A stretch of 47,381 bases of DNA from Deltaproteobacteria bacterium (GCA_029553375.1 JAKPCH010000096.1:1-47381), one strand, 5' to 3'; counted from the first letter of the stretch, positions 33,748 through 41,922 are shown. Program-made: numbers and translations. The notes: generated from the sequence alone by a model not told the origin.

Positions 33748-36700
33748 ATGACCAAATTAATGCTCTGGAGCCTGCGCAACGCGAAGCTCGTCATTATCAT
33801 CAACGTCATAATTACGATTATTTTCGGCTACTATGCCCTGCAGATTAAGGTGGATTCATCCACGGAAGGGATGATGATCAGCGGCGACCCGGCCAAGGAT
33901 TACCACCAGGACACGGTGCGGAAGTTCGGCAGCGACAACATCACCGTCGTCTTTGTCCGGGACAAAAAGCTCTTTACCCCGGAAAAGCTCAAGGATGTGG
34001 AGAAACTCTACTACGAGCTGAAAGATATCAAGTTCGAGCCGAAGGACCCTGAGGAATACGTTCGGGCCAAGGATCCCGAGGAATATCTGAAGATCAGATA
34101 TCCCGCGGTCTATGCCAAACTCTCCGCCAAGTCTGATGAATATGCCAAGCTGGTCAACAACCGCGAAGAATACAACAAGCTGGTCTATGATCCCGAAACC
34201 TATCTGAAACATAAATTTCCTGATAACTACAAGGAACTCCTCAAGGGCAAGACCCAACCATCCCCGCAGGAGTTGAAGCAGCAGTTTCTCGAGGCGGTGG
34301 AGAGGATCGGGAAGCCCGGCGTGGGGCGCTGTGAAAGCCTCTTCTCCGTAACGAACTTCAAGGGCGTGGGCGGGGGTCTGGAGACGAACCCCCTGATGGA
34401 CCGCGCCCCCGACACCCAGGAAGACGCCGACCGGATCAAGGCCGACGCCCTGAAGAGCCCGCTGTTCATGAACAGCCTGATCGACAGGGACGGCCAGATG
34501 ACGGCCATCAACCTCTATGTGGAAGCCGATCCCACAGAACCGGAATTCCACACCTTTTTCTCCCGGAAGGTCGATGAGGTTTCCGGGAAATACGAAAAGC
34601 TCTTCGACCGGGTTTTCCAGTTCGGCAATTCCTACGGCCGCCGGAACATCGGCGAGAACATCATCAAGGATCAGGCCCAGATCGTTCCCCTGGCCTGTGC
34701 GGTTCTCATCGGGACGATCATCATCGCCCTCCGCAACATCAGGGCGGGTCTTATGCCCATGATCACCGCCGGGACAAGCGTTATCTGGACCTTCGGCTTC
34801 ATGGTCGTGATGGGCATCCCCCTGAATGTCATCACCGTGATTATCCCCTCGATCCTCCTGGTTATCGGGTCCGCCGAAGATCTCCATATGATGCACGAGT
34901 ACCTGGAGGGGATCGAAGAGACCAACGGCAACCGGGACGGCTCCGTCAAGCTCATGGCGAGCAAGCTGGGCCTGGCGGTCCTGATGACCTCGATCACGAC
35001 GATCGTCGGCTTCGCCTCCATCATGTACAACGACATCCTCATGTTGATCCAGTTCGGCGCGGTGTCGACCTTCGCCCTGACGGCCAACTCGCTGTCCACC
35101 TTCACCTTCGGTCCCGCGCTTCTCCACATGTTCGGCCCCGTGAAGGTCCAGAAACACCGGGAGAAGAAGCACTTCATCGACGCCTTCTTCCACGGCATTG
35201 CCGTGGGGACCCTGAAGCTCGTCACGCCCAAGAAGAATAAGATCATCATCACCGTTGTCATGTCCATCCTGACCCTGGCGATGTTCGGCGCCACCTTCCT
35301 CGTCAAGGTGAACAACGACTTCATGGCCTACTTCAAGGCGGATTCGGAGATCAGAAAACGGAGCGATACCCTCCACAAGGAGCTGGCGGGCGCCCAGACC
35401 TTCTTCATCCGCATCTCCAGCGGCATGCCCGAGACCTTCAAGCAGGCCGAGTACCTCTCCCAGGTGGCGGCCCTCCAGCAGTACATGGCCCAGAAGGGCT
35501 GGTTCGACAAGACGGAGTCCCTGGCGGACCGGGTGGCCCTGATCCATCGGGAAATGAACAACGGCGACAAGAAGTTCTATGCCATTCCGGCGGATTCCAA
35601 TCTGATATCCCAGTATCTCCTCTTCTTCCAACGCGACGAGATCTCCCGCTTCGTGACGCCCGATTTCAGCGAGGTGAGTATCATGGTCCGCCACAACGTC
35701 ACCTCGAGCTATGAAACCCAGCAGATCCTCGAAGAGCTGCGGCAGTACATGCGCAAGAACATCAACCCGAACTTCAAGTTTGATTTCACCGGGGAATACA
35801 TCCTCATCAACAAGGCGGCGGAGAGTCTGGTCATGAACTCCGTCACCTCTCTGGCGATGACTCTGGGCATGGTTTTCGCGTGCATCTATTTCCTCTTCTG
35901 GTCCATGAAGGCGGGGCTTATCTCCCTGGTTCCGAATGTCTTCCCCATTATCGGCATCTTCGGGATCATGGGGATCTTCGATGTGCCGCTGAACGTCGGC
36001 ACCGCCATGGTGGCCGACATCGCCATCGGCATCGCCGTGGATGACACCATCCACTTCATGAGCCGTTACAACCTGGCCATGCGGGAGCTCCAGGACCGGG
36101 AGGCCGCCGTGGCGGAGGCGCTCCACGACGAGGTCCGGCCCGTGGTCTGCAGCTCCATCGCCCTGGCCGGCGGCTTTGCCATCTGCGCCGTTTCCCAGTT
36201 CATCCCCGTCATCCAGTTCGGCATCCTCTCCTCGGTGGTTATGATCATCGCCATCTTCAGCGAGCTCCTCATCACCCCCATCCTCCTCCAGTCCACGCAG
36301 CTCATCACTCTGTGGGATATGATCGGCTTGAAACTCCAGGATGCGGTGGTCAAGACCTCGCCCTTTTTTGAGGGTCTGCGCCCCTGGTCGCGGCGGAAGG
36401 TCTGTCTCCTGGGCCGGATGGTGGAGAAGAACGCCGGGGAAAAGGCCGTGGTCCAGGGAGAGTTCGGCAAGAGCATGTACCTCCTGCTGGAGGGCAAGGC
36501 CGAGGCGGTGGGCGTCGATCCCAAGACGGGCAAGGAGATTGTCTTTGCCGTCATCCACCCCGGGGAGATCTTCGGCGAGATCGCCCTGGTCAATCCTGGT
36601 CCCCGTTCCGCCGACGTCCGGGCCCTCGAGCCTATAAAATACCTGGAGATCGACTGGGAAGGCCTCAAGCGTATCCATCGTATCTACCCCCGCATCGGCG

Positions 36701-36780
36701 GCAAGCTGTTCCTCAATCTCGCCAAGATCCTCGGGGACCGCCTGGTCCACACCAGCGGCATGCTCTTCGAGAAGGCCTGA
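33748..36780 (+). CDS. RND (MMPL/HAE3-like) exporter with C-terminal cNMP-binding domain, copy 2 with insertion
   Basis: 1010 residues, paralogue of the gene at 30363 along its whole length. It is longer by exactly 95 residues because of an insertion at about residues 95-189, in the first periplasmic loop. The insert is charged and Tyr-rich and contains two related 17-residue units (DPEEYLKIRYPAVYAKL at 109, DPETYLKHKFPDNYKEL at 148). The rest keeps the proton-relay block GIAVDDTIHFMSRYN and the cNMP cassette FGEIALVNPGPRSADV. The 5' part through the insert is AT-rich; the 3' part is GC-rich and shares long identical DNA stretches with copy 1, so the gene is a mosaic. GGGAGGAGG precedes ATG. 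Confidence 0.85.
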   Translation: MTKLMLWSLRNAKLVIIINVIITIIFGYYALQIKVDSSTEGMMISGDPAKDYHQDTVRKFGSDNITVVFVRDKKLFTPEKLKDVEKLYYELKDIKFEPKDPEEYVRAKDPEEYLKIRYPAVYAKLSAKSDEYAKLVNNREEYNKLVYDPETYLKHKFPDNYKELLKGKTQPSPQELKQQFLEAVERIGKPGVGRCESLFSVTNFKGVGGGLETNPLMDRAPDTQEDADRIKADALKSPLFMNSLIDRDGQMTAINLYVEADPTEPEFHTFFSRKVDEVSGKYEKLFDRVFQFGNSYGRRNIGENIIKDQAQIVPLACAVLIGTIIIALRNIRAGLMPMITAGTSVIWTFGFMVVMGIPLNVITVIIPSILLVIGSAEDLHMMHEYLEGIEETNGNRDGSVKLMASKLGLAVLMTSITTIVGFASIMYNDILMLIQFGAVSTFALTANSLSTFTFGPALLHMFGPVKVQKHREKKHFIDAFFHGIAVGTLKLVTPKKNKIIITVVMSILTLAMFGATFLVKVNNDFMAYFKADSEIRKRSDTLHKELAGAQTFFIRISSGMPETFKQAEYLSQVAALQQYMAQKGWFDKTESLADRVALIHREMNNGDKKFYAIPADSNLISQYLLFFQRDEISRFVTPDFSEVSIMVRHNVTSSYETQQILEELRQYMRKNINPNFKFDFTGEYILINKAAESLVMNSVTSLAMTLGMVFACIYFLFWSMKAGLISLVPNVFPIIGIFGIMGIFDVPLNVGTAMVADIAIGIAVDDTIHFMSRYNLAMRELQDREAAVAEALHDEVRPVVCSSIALAGGFAICAVSQFIPVIQFGILSSVVMIIAIFSELLITPILLQSTQLITLWDMIGLKLQDAVVKTSPFFEGLRPWSRRKVCLLGRMVEKNAGEKAVVQGEFGKSMYLLLEGKAEAVGVDPKTGKEIVFAVIHPGEIFGEIALVNPGPRSADVRALEPIKYLEIDWEGLKRIHRIYPRIGGKLFLNLAKILGDRLVHTSGMLFEKA

Positions 36781-36798
36781 AGGTAAACTCTTCTCCAT

Positions 36799-36831
36799 GG
36801 GGGGCAGCCTGGGGGCCGCCCCCTTTTTTTT
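36799..36831 (+). terminator. Rho-independent terminator after the second RND-cNMP gene
   Basis: GGGGGC (36800-36805) pairs with GCCCCC (36818-36823), with inner GCC/GGC across an A-C mismatch, loop TGGG(G), then eight T (36824-36831). Confidence 0.85.
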
Positions 36832-36856
36832 GCCCTGAAGGGGCCGTTTTTTGAGG

Positions 36857-36886
36857 GACCGGCGGCCCGCGCCGGGTCGTTTTTTT
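36857..36886 (+). terminator. Second, tandem terminator
   Basis: GACC-GGCG pairs with CGCC-GGTC (one bulged G), loop about GCCCG, followed by G and seven T (36880-36886). With the previous hairpin it insulates the cassette downstream from the RND genes. Confidence 0.65.
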
Positions 36887-37034
36887 GAAAATCGTCCATT
36901 TTTATGAATGGATTATGCATTCTGTGTCAGACCAAAAACGAAATTCTTTTCCTCCCCCCCGGCTTGCAGTGGATGGGGGGATAAGGCCCTAAGAGGGAAA
37001 TGGCATTCGGGACGCCGGAGACGGATGTTGCCCG
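36887..37034. other. Spacer upstream of the radical SAM/SPASM cassette
   Basis: AT-rich stretch without a supported gene. Contains a short repeat GAATG..CATTC (about 36906-36923) and a 26-codon frame from ATG 36904 with a CILC motif, but no ribosome site. Confidence 0.35.
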
Positions 37035-37063
37035 TTGACAGGCGTATGGCTTTCATCTAATTC
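37035..37063 (+). promoter_or_regulatory. Promoter of the radical SAM/SPASM cassette
   Basis: TTGACA (37035-37040), 17 bases, TAATTC (37058-37063), 36 bases before the GTG start of the PqqD-like gene, which has AAGGAGGT 6-8 bases upstream. Confidence 0.6.
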
Positions 37064-37098
37064 GTGAAACAGAGGCTGGATATGAAGGAGGTGCCGAG

Positions 37099-37386
37099 GT
37101 GGACGACGTGAACGAGAGGATCCCCATCGCCAACCCCGCCGTGGTCCTGAGGGAGGAGTTCGACGACTGGGCCATCGTCTTCGACCCCGACACGGGCCAG
37201 GCCTTCGGCCTCAACCCCATCGGGGTGATGGTTTGGAAGTCCCTGGACGGTAAGGGATCGGTGGCGGCGATCGCCCGGCGCATCCGCGAGGAGGCGGAGG
37301 GGGTGCCCGAGGACGTGGAGGAGCATATCAGGACCTTCATGGAGGCGGCCGTGAGGCTCGGTCTGGCGGGTTATGAGGTCTCCTAG
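37099..37386 (+). CDS. PqqD-like peptide-recognition protein (ScmD type)
   Basis: 95 residues from GTG 37099 (AAGGAGGT upstream; ATG 37082 is out of frame). PqqD/RRE fold pattern: NPAVVLREEFDDWAIVFDPDTGQAFGLNPIGVMVWKSLDGKGSVAAIARRI..(read in pieces) with VPEDVEEHIRTFMEAAVRLGLAG, i.e. a winged-helix-like domain that binds the leader of a precursor peptide and presents it to a radical SAM enzyme. Its stop overlaps the next radical SAM gene by 14 bases. In the family nomenclature I recall (SynChlorMet cassette) this is ScmD. Its presence argues for a ribosomal peptide as substrate of the enzymes that follow. Confidence 0.85.
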   Translation: MDDVNERIPIANPAVVLREEFDDWAIVFDPDTGQAFGLNPIGVMVWKSLDGKGSVAAIARRIREEAEGVPEDVEEHIRTFMEAAVRLGLAGYEVS

Positions 37387-38518
37387 GGAAGAGGAACCCT
37401 TGCGGGTGATGGCCACCCCGCGCCAGGTGGACGTGGAGATCACCACGGCCTGCAACCTCCGCTGTGCCTATTGCAGTCATTTCACGAGCCCCGGCGACGT
37501 GGGGGAGGATCTGTCCCTCGAGACGTGGCGGGATTTTTTCGCGGAATTGGGGAGGGCGGCGGTGATGTCCGTCACCCTCTCGGGGGGGGAACCCTTCGTG
37601 CGGCCCGACCTCCTCGCGATCATCGAGGCCGTCTGCGCCAACCGCCTGCGTTTCTCCATCCTCACCAACGGCACCTGTATCACTGAAGAAGGGGCCGCCC
37701 ACATCGCCGCCACGGGTCGATGTGACTCCATCCAGATCTCCATCGACGGCGCCGACCCCTTCACCCACGACGCCTTCAGGGGGCGCGGCTCCTTCGGTTT
37801 GGCCGTGGAGGGTGTCCGGATCCTGAGGGAGCACGGCCTACCCGTGACGGTTAGGGTCACCGTCCACCGCCGCAACGTCCGCAGCCTCCCCGAGATCGCC
37901 CGTTTTCTCCTCGAAGACCTGGGTCTTCCCTCCTTCTCCACCAACTCCGCGAGTCACATGGGCCTGTGCCGGAAGAACGCCGCCATGATCCAGCTCACCC
38001 CCGAGGAACACAGCGAGGCCATGGACATCCTCATGGACCTCGCGGAACGCTACGAGGGCAGGATCGACGCCCAGGCCGGCCCCCTGGCCGACGGCCGCCT
38101 CTGGTCGGAGATGGAACGGGCGCGCCTCGAGGGTCTCGACACCCTCCCCGGGCGGGGCTACCTCACGGGCTGCGGGGGACCCTACCAGTCCCTCGCCGTC
38201 CGGGCCGACGGGGCCTACGTCCCCTGCAGCCAGCTCGGCCACCTCGTCTTGGGCTACATCGGCCGGGACGATCTCCTCACGGTCTGGCGGACCCACCCGG
38301 AATTGCAGCGCCTGCGCCGGCGGGTCTTTATACCCCTTGAGGGGCTCGCCTTCTGCCGGGGTTGTCCCTATGTCCCCTACTGCACGGGGAACTGCCCCGC
38401 CTTGGCCTACAACCTGACGGGGGAGACGGATCAGCCAAGTCCCGACGCCTGTCTGCGTCTCTTCCTGGAGCGGGGCGGGAGGCTCCCCCGGGCCCGGGCG
38501 GGCGTGGGGGGACACTGA
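37373..38518 (+). CDS. Radical SAM/SPASM peptide-modifying enzyme (ScmE type)
   Basis: 381 residues from ATG 37373; GTG 37406 or ATG 37409, with GAGGAA upstream, are alternative starts that leave all domains intact. Radical SAM motif TTACNLRCAYCSHF (Cys27, Cys31, Cys34), GGEP in VTLSGGEPFVRPDL, ILTNGT and ISIDGAD blocks. The C-terminal SPASM domain has LTGCGGPYQSLAVRADGAYVPCSQLGHL, then CRGCPYVPYCTGNCPA and a final PSPDACLR, enough Cys for two auxiliary [4Fe-4S] clusters. Organisation and wording of the motifs fit PqqE-like enzymes that install C-C, C-S or epimer modifications in peptides. The AVMSVTLSGGEPF block fits the ScmE group. Confidence 0.85.
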   Translation: MRSPREEEPLRVMATPRQVDVEITTACNLRCAYCSHFTSPGDVGEDLSLETWRDFFAELGRAAVMSVTLSGGEPFVRPDLLAIIEAVCANRLRFSILTNGTCITEEGAAHIAATGRCDSIQISIDGADPFTHDAFRGRGSFGLAVEGVRILREHGLPVTVRVTVHRRNVRSLPEIARFLLEDLGLPSFSTNSASHMGLCRKNAAMIQLTPEEHSEAMDILMDLAERYEGRIDAQAGPLADGRLWSEMERARLEGLDTLPGRGYLTGCGGPYQSLAVRADGAYVPCSQLGHLVLGYIGRDDLLTVWRTHPELQRLRRRVFIPLEGLAFCRGCPYVPYCTGNCPALAYNLTGETDQPSPDACLRLFLERGGRLPRARAGVGGH

Positions 38519-38533
38519 CGGGAGGTCGAGAAG

Positions 38534-39625
38534 GTGGATTACCCCCTCAACCAGCTCTACGCCTACGTGACGGACACCTGCAACCTCCGCTGCCGCCACT
38601 GCTGGATCGCCCCGCGCTACACGGCGGCCCCCGGGGGGGAGGACGGGATCGACGCCGACCTTTTCGCCTCCGTCCTCGACGAGGCCCTGCCCCTGGGCCT
38701 GACGGCCGTGAAGCTGACGGGGGGAGAGCCCCTCTGCCACCCCCGCTTCGACCGCCTCTTGGAGGCCGTCCGGGAGAGGGAGCTGGGTTTGTCCGTGGAG
38801 ACGAACGGCACCCTCGTCACGGCCGACGCGGCCCGTCTGATGGCCTCCCGGGGTGGCGCCTTCGTCTCCGTGAGCCTCGATTCCGCCGACCCCGCCGTCC
38901 ACGAGGCGATCCGGGGCGTGGAGGGATGTTTCGCGGCGGCCGTCAGGGGGATCGAGAACCTCGTCGCGGCGGGCCTGAGGCCCCAGGTGATCATGACCGT
39001 CATGGGGAGGGACCGCCGGGACCTGGAGGGCCTGGCCTTTCTGGCCCGGGACCTGGGGGCCTCGTCGGTGAAATTCAACATCGTCCAGCCCACGGCCCGG
39101 GGGAGGGGTATACACGAACGGGGCGACATGCCGACGGTCCCGGAGCTGGTCGCCCTGGGCCGGTGGGTGGACAGGGAACTGGCGCCGTCCCTGGACATCC
39201 CCGTCATTTTTCATCACCCCCCCGCCTTCTTATCCCTGAGCCGGATGTTCGGCCCCGGGGGCGACGGTTGTCACAACTGCGGTATCAAGGGCATCCTAGG
39301 GATCCTGGCCGACGGTTCCTACGCCCTGTGCGGTATCGGCGTCACCGTGCCCGAGCTGGTCTTCGGCCGGGCCGGCCGGGACCCCCTGGCGGAGGTCTGG
39401 CGCCACAACGAGGTTCTGAGGGGGATCAGGGAAAACCTGCCCCGGGGTCTCAAGGGCGTGTGCGCCTCCTGTCTCCTCAAGGGGGTCTGCCTCGGGGGCT
39501 GCATCGCCGTCAATTACGGGACGACGAAAGACCTCTGGGCCCCCTTCTGGTACTGCCGACAGGCCTTCGAGGCGGGCCTCTTCCCCGAGGGACGCCTCCT
39601 ACCCGGGTCGTTTCCTACGAATTGA
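38534..39625 (+). CDS. Second radical SAM/SPASM peptide-modifying enzyme (ScmF type)
   Basis: 363 residues from GTG 38534 with GGAGGT 7 bases upstream. It opens LNQLYAYVTDTCNLRCRHCWIAP (read in pieces; Cys16, Cys20, Cys23), a form I recognise as typical for the ScmF group. LTGGEPLCHP, VETNGTLVT and VSLDSADPAVHEAI follow. The SPASM region has CHNCGIKGILGILADGSYALCGIG, then CASCLLKGVCLGGCIAVN and WYCRQAF. It differs clearly in sequence from the upstream enzyme, so the two probably act in sequence on one peptide. The third usual partner (ScmC, HPr-kinase-like) is not present in this window. Confidence 0.85.
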   Translation: MDYPLNQLYAYVTDTCNLRCRHCWIAPRYTAAPGGEDGIDADLFASVLDEALPLGLTAVKLTGGEPLCHPRFDRLLEAVRERELGLSVETNGTLVTADAARLMASRGGAFVSVSLDSADPAVHEAIRGVEGCFAAAVRGIENLVAAGLRPQVIMTVMGRDRRDLEGLAFLARDLGASSVKFNIVQPTARGRGIHERGDMPTVPELVALGRWVDRELAPSLDIPVIFHHPPAFLSLSRMFGPGGDGCHNCGIKGILGILADGSYALCGIGVTVPELVFGRAGRDPLAEVWRHNEVLRGIRENLPRGLKGVCASCLLKGVCLGGCIAVNYGTTKDLWAPFWYCRQAFEAGLFPEGRLLPGSFPTN

Positions 39626-39728
39626 GCGGCGGGAGGAAATCGCGAAGGGCAAGATCACACCCGAGCCGCCCCTGTTAATCGACCTTACGGGCGGGGACGC
39701 CGTGGTCCTATCTCTTTTTCTTTGGTGA
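39621..39728 (+). other. Leader-like open frame without canonical start (possible precursor peptide or relic)
   Basis: Directly after the ScmF-type gene one frame, overlapping its stop, reads ..EEIAKGKITPEPPLLIDLTGG.. (in pieces) and ends DAVVLSLFLW at TGA 39726-39728. The segment PEPPLLIDLTGG looks like leader sequences recognised by PqqD-like domains. No ATG, GTG or TTG is available: ATT 39621 (overlapping the ScmF stop) or CTG 39672 would be needed. The 3' part overlaps a possible terminator and the convergent gene end. It may be a real precursor with a rare start, a decayed one, or chance. Confidence 0.3.
39687..39723 (+). terminator. Possible terminator after the cassette
   Basis: Stem ACGG(g)CG / CGCCGT (39687-39703) with a GGGA loop, then after about 5 bases a T-rich tract to 39723. 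The gap and bulge make it weak. Confidence 0.35.
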
Positions 39729-40757
39729 CGCCTCCCGGGGGGGTCGGGGCGGGAAGAGGTCGTCCAGCTGGGGGAAGACGGCATCCGAACCTTCCCATCC
39801 GTAGGCGAGGGTCTCGATGCCCCGCGCCCGCAGCTCGGCGGCCTCTTCGGGCGTCGGGGAACGGGGCAGGACGAGGACCAGAAGGGGATGATCGGTCCGA
39901 CCGGCCCCTTCCCAGAGGAGCAGGGCCGCCTCCCGGCGGACGGTGTCACCCCCCCCTCCCGTGACGACGCGAAAGACCGCCCCCTTGTCCCCCCCGGCCG
40001 ACGATAGGTAGAGATCGCCCCCGTCGTCGTTCGCCGGCCTGTATCCCCGCCCCCGCAGGGCCCCCGCCAGGGCCAGGACCAGGGGGCCGTGATCGCACCG
40101 GCCGGCCAGGTCGAACCCTTCCTCGGCACCGGATCCGCCTATCCGCCGGATCTGGAAACCTCCCGCCTCGAGGGGTATGGCCAGTTGGGGGGAACGCTCG
40201 TCCCGGACCTCGGCCTTGACGGCAGCCACCTTGTGGACGAAGAGGGAGACCTGGTCGGCGAGGGACCGGCTGCCCAGGCAACAGACGACGGCCACCTCCG
40301 CGACCCCGTCACCCTCGTCGAGGTCCGTCCAGACGCCGCGGAACCTCTCGAGGAAGATCTTCTTGCCCATGCCCCGCTGGCCCCCGCCGAGGCGGCCCCG
40401 GTGGACGAGGAAGACCCTCCCCCTGGCGTCGCGCCCGAAGGCGGCCCCCACGCGGCGGTCCCTCCCCTCGGCGGGGACGTTCAGCTCACAGGTTATGGAA
40501 ACCACGGCGCCCTCCTCCGGCCTCTCCGTCCCGAGGAGGGTCCAGATCTGGCCCTCCTCCGTCCGCCGGTGACACATCCACAGGCCGAGTCTCTCCGACC
40601 AGTGGACCCGGGCGGGGAAACGACCCCCGGGATGGCCGATGCAAACGGGGACGCGCCGGTCCCAGAAGGGTCTTAGGCCGGCGAGAAACCGCCCCCGGCA
40701 ACGGGCCACCAGGCGCCTGTCGGTGATGATCTTCAACATGTTTTGGCTGTTTAACAC
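39708..40757 (-). CDS. Hypothetical protein, possible degenerate PD-(D/E)XK-like C-terminal half
   Basis: 349 residues from GTG 40757; ATG 40739 is an equally possible start and neither has a good ribosome site. Not a family I can name. The central part has RDRRVGAAFGRDARGRVFLVHRGRLGGGQRGMGKKIFLERF (in pieces), a Gly/Arg-rich block. The last about 130 residues read DGGDLYLSSAGG..AVFRVVTGGGGDTVRREAALLLW..PLLVLVLPRSPTPEEAAELRARGIETLAYGW. That order of a D in a strand, a strand ending where E-x-K would be, and then helix, strand, helix, strand resembles PD-(D/E)XK nuclease folds. The E-x-K triad is replaced by R-V-V-T, so activity is doubtful. No membrane segments. Confidence 0.55.
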   Translation of the reverse strand: MLNSQNMLKIITDRRLVARCRGRFLAGLRPFWDRRVPVCIGHPGGRFPARVHWSERLGLWMCHRRTEEGQIWTLLGTERPEEGAVVSITCELNVPAEGRDRRVGAAFGRDARGRVFLVHRGRLGGGQRGMGKKIFLERFRGVWTDLDEGDGVAEVAVVCCLGSRSLADQVSLFVHKVAAVKAEVRDERSPQLAIPLEAGGFQIRRIGGSGAEEGFDLAGRCDHGPLVLALAGALRGRGYRPANDDGGDLYLSSAGGDKGAVFRVVTGGGGDTVRREAALLLWEGAGRTDHPLLVLVLPRSPTPEEAAELRARGIETLAYGWEGSDAVFPQLDDLFPPRPPREASPKKKR

Positions 40758-40800
40758 ATCAACCCGCCGGGGCCAAAAGGGAATTTCGATAAGTGCCCTC

Positions 40801-41922
40801 TCAATCGAGCCGTTTGTGGAAACGCCTGACGGCGCCGGCGAAGACCGCCGTCGACAGTACGGTCAGGGCCAGGTACTGGGGCCAGAGGACCTCCATCCCC
40901 ACCCCCTTGAGAAAGATCCCGCGGATGATGACGAGGATGTAACGGAAGGGGTTTAGGTAGGTGAGCCACTGGACGAGGGTCGGCATGTTGGCGATGGGGA
41001 AGACGAAACCGGAGAGGAGGAAGGCGGGCTGGACGAAGAAAAAGGTGGTCATCATGGCCTGCTGCTGGGTGCGGGAGATGGTGGAGATGAAGAGGCCGAT
41101 CCCCAAGGAGCATATCAGGAACAGCGAGATGCCCAAGAGAAAGAGCAACCTGCTGCCCGCGAAGGGGACCTCGAACCAGAAGACGGCCAGGAGGAGGACC
41201 ACCGACATCTGGATCAGGGAGATGATCACGAAGGGGACGGTCTTGCCCAGGATGAGCTCGTAGGGCTTGATGGGCGTGACGATGAGCTGTTCCATCGTTC
41301 CCCTCTCCTTCTCCCTGATCACGGCCATGGAGGTGAACAGGAGGGAGATGAGCATGACGACGAAGGCCACGATGCCGGGGACGAAGAAACGGCGGCTGTA
41401 GAGATTGGGGTTGTACCACGTGCGCAGGCGGTTGTCGATGTTCCCGTAGGACAGGCGGAAGGGGTACAGCTCCGCCATGAACCTCCGGTTCAGCTGCTGG
41501 AGGACCGTCATGGTGTAGGCGACGCGGACGGCGGCCATGTTGCTTACCGTGCCGTCCACAAGGATCTGGATGGGGGCCGTCTCACCCCTGTGGATCAGGA
41601 CGGCGAGATCGGGGGGTATCTTTATGGCCATGTCCACCTTGCCCCTGAGGAGGAGATCGTCCACCTCCCTCTGGTCCCGGGCGTACCGCTCGATGCGGAA
41701 GGTGCCGCCCGCCGTGAAGGCCCGCTCCACGGTCCGGCTCTCCCTCGTCTGGGACAAGTCGAGGAGGGCCACGCGGATGGTCTCGATGTCGAAATTGATC
41801 ACGTAGCCGAAGACGAGGATCTGGACCACGGGGGCGATGACGATGATGCCCCGGTTGCGGCGGTCCCGGAAGAGCTGGAGGAACTCCTTGCGGATCAGTT
41901 CCCTCAGGCGGATCCAGTTCAC
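40801..41922 (-). CDS. ybhR: ABC-2 permease, YbhR/YhhJ-like
   Basis: 373 residues from GTG 41922, one base after the stop of the upstream permease. N-terminal LRELIRKEFLQLFRDRRNRGIIVIAPVVQILVFGYVINFD (in pieces) is the family opening with the first helix, followed by a soluble extracytoplasmic domain of about 150 residues and five helices with VIREKERGTMEQLIVTPI, a conserved cytoplasmic loop of ABC-2 permeases. It pairs with the permease at 41924-43075 to form a heterodimer driven by the two ATPases. By analogy with E. coli YbhFSR it may export cations, drugs or lipids; substrate unknown. Confidence 0.88.
   Translation of the reverse strand: MNWIRLRELIRKEFLQLFRDRRNRGIIVIAPVVQILVFGYVINFDIETIRVALLDLSQTRESRTVERAFTAGGTFRIERYARDQREVDDLLLRGKVDMAIKIPPDLAVLIHRGETAPIQILVDGTVSNMAAVRVAYTMTVLQQLNRRFMAELYPFRLSYGNIDNRLRTWYNPNLYSRRFFVPGIVAFVVMLISLLFTSMAVIREKERGTMEQLIVTPIKPYELILGKTVPFVIISLIQMSVVLLLAVFWFEVPFAGSRLLFLLGISLFLICSLGIGLFISTISRTQQQAMMTTFFFVQPAFLLSGFVFPIANMPTLVQWLTYLNPFRYILVIIRGIFLKGVGMEVLWPQYLALTVLSTAVFAGAVRRFHKRLD

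Noticed and set aside
36904-36984. 26-codon frame with CILC motif as precursor peptide for the cassette
   Set aside because: Upstream of the cassette promoter, no ribosome site, and no leader-like pattern.
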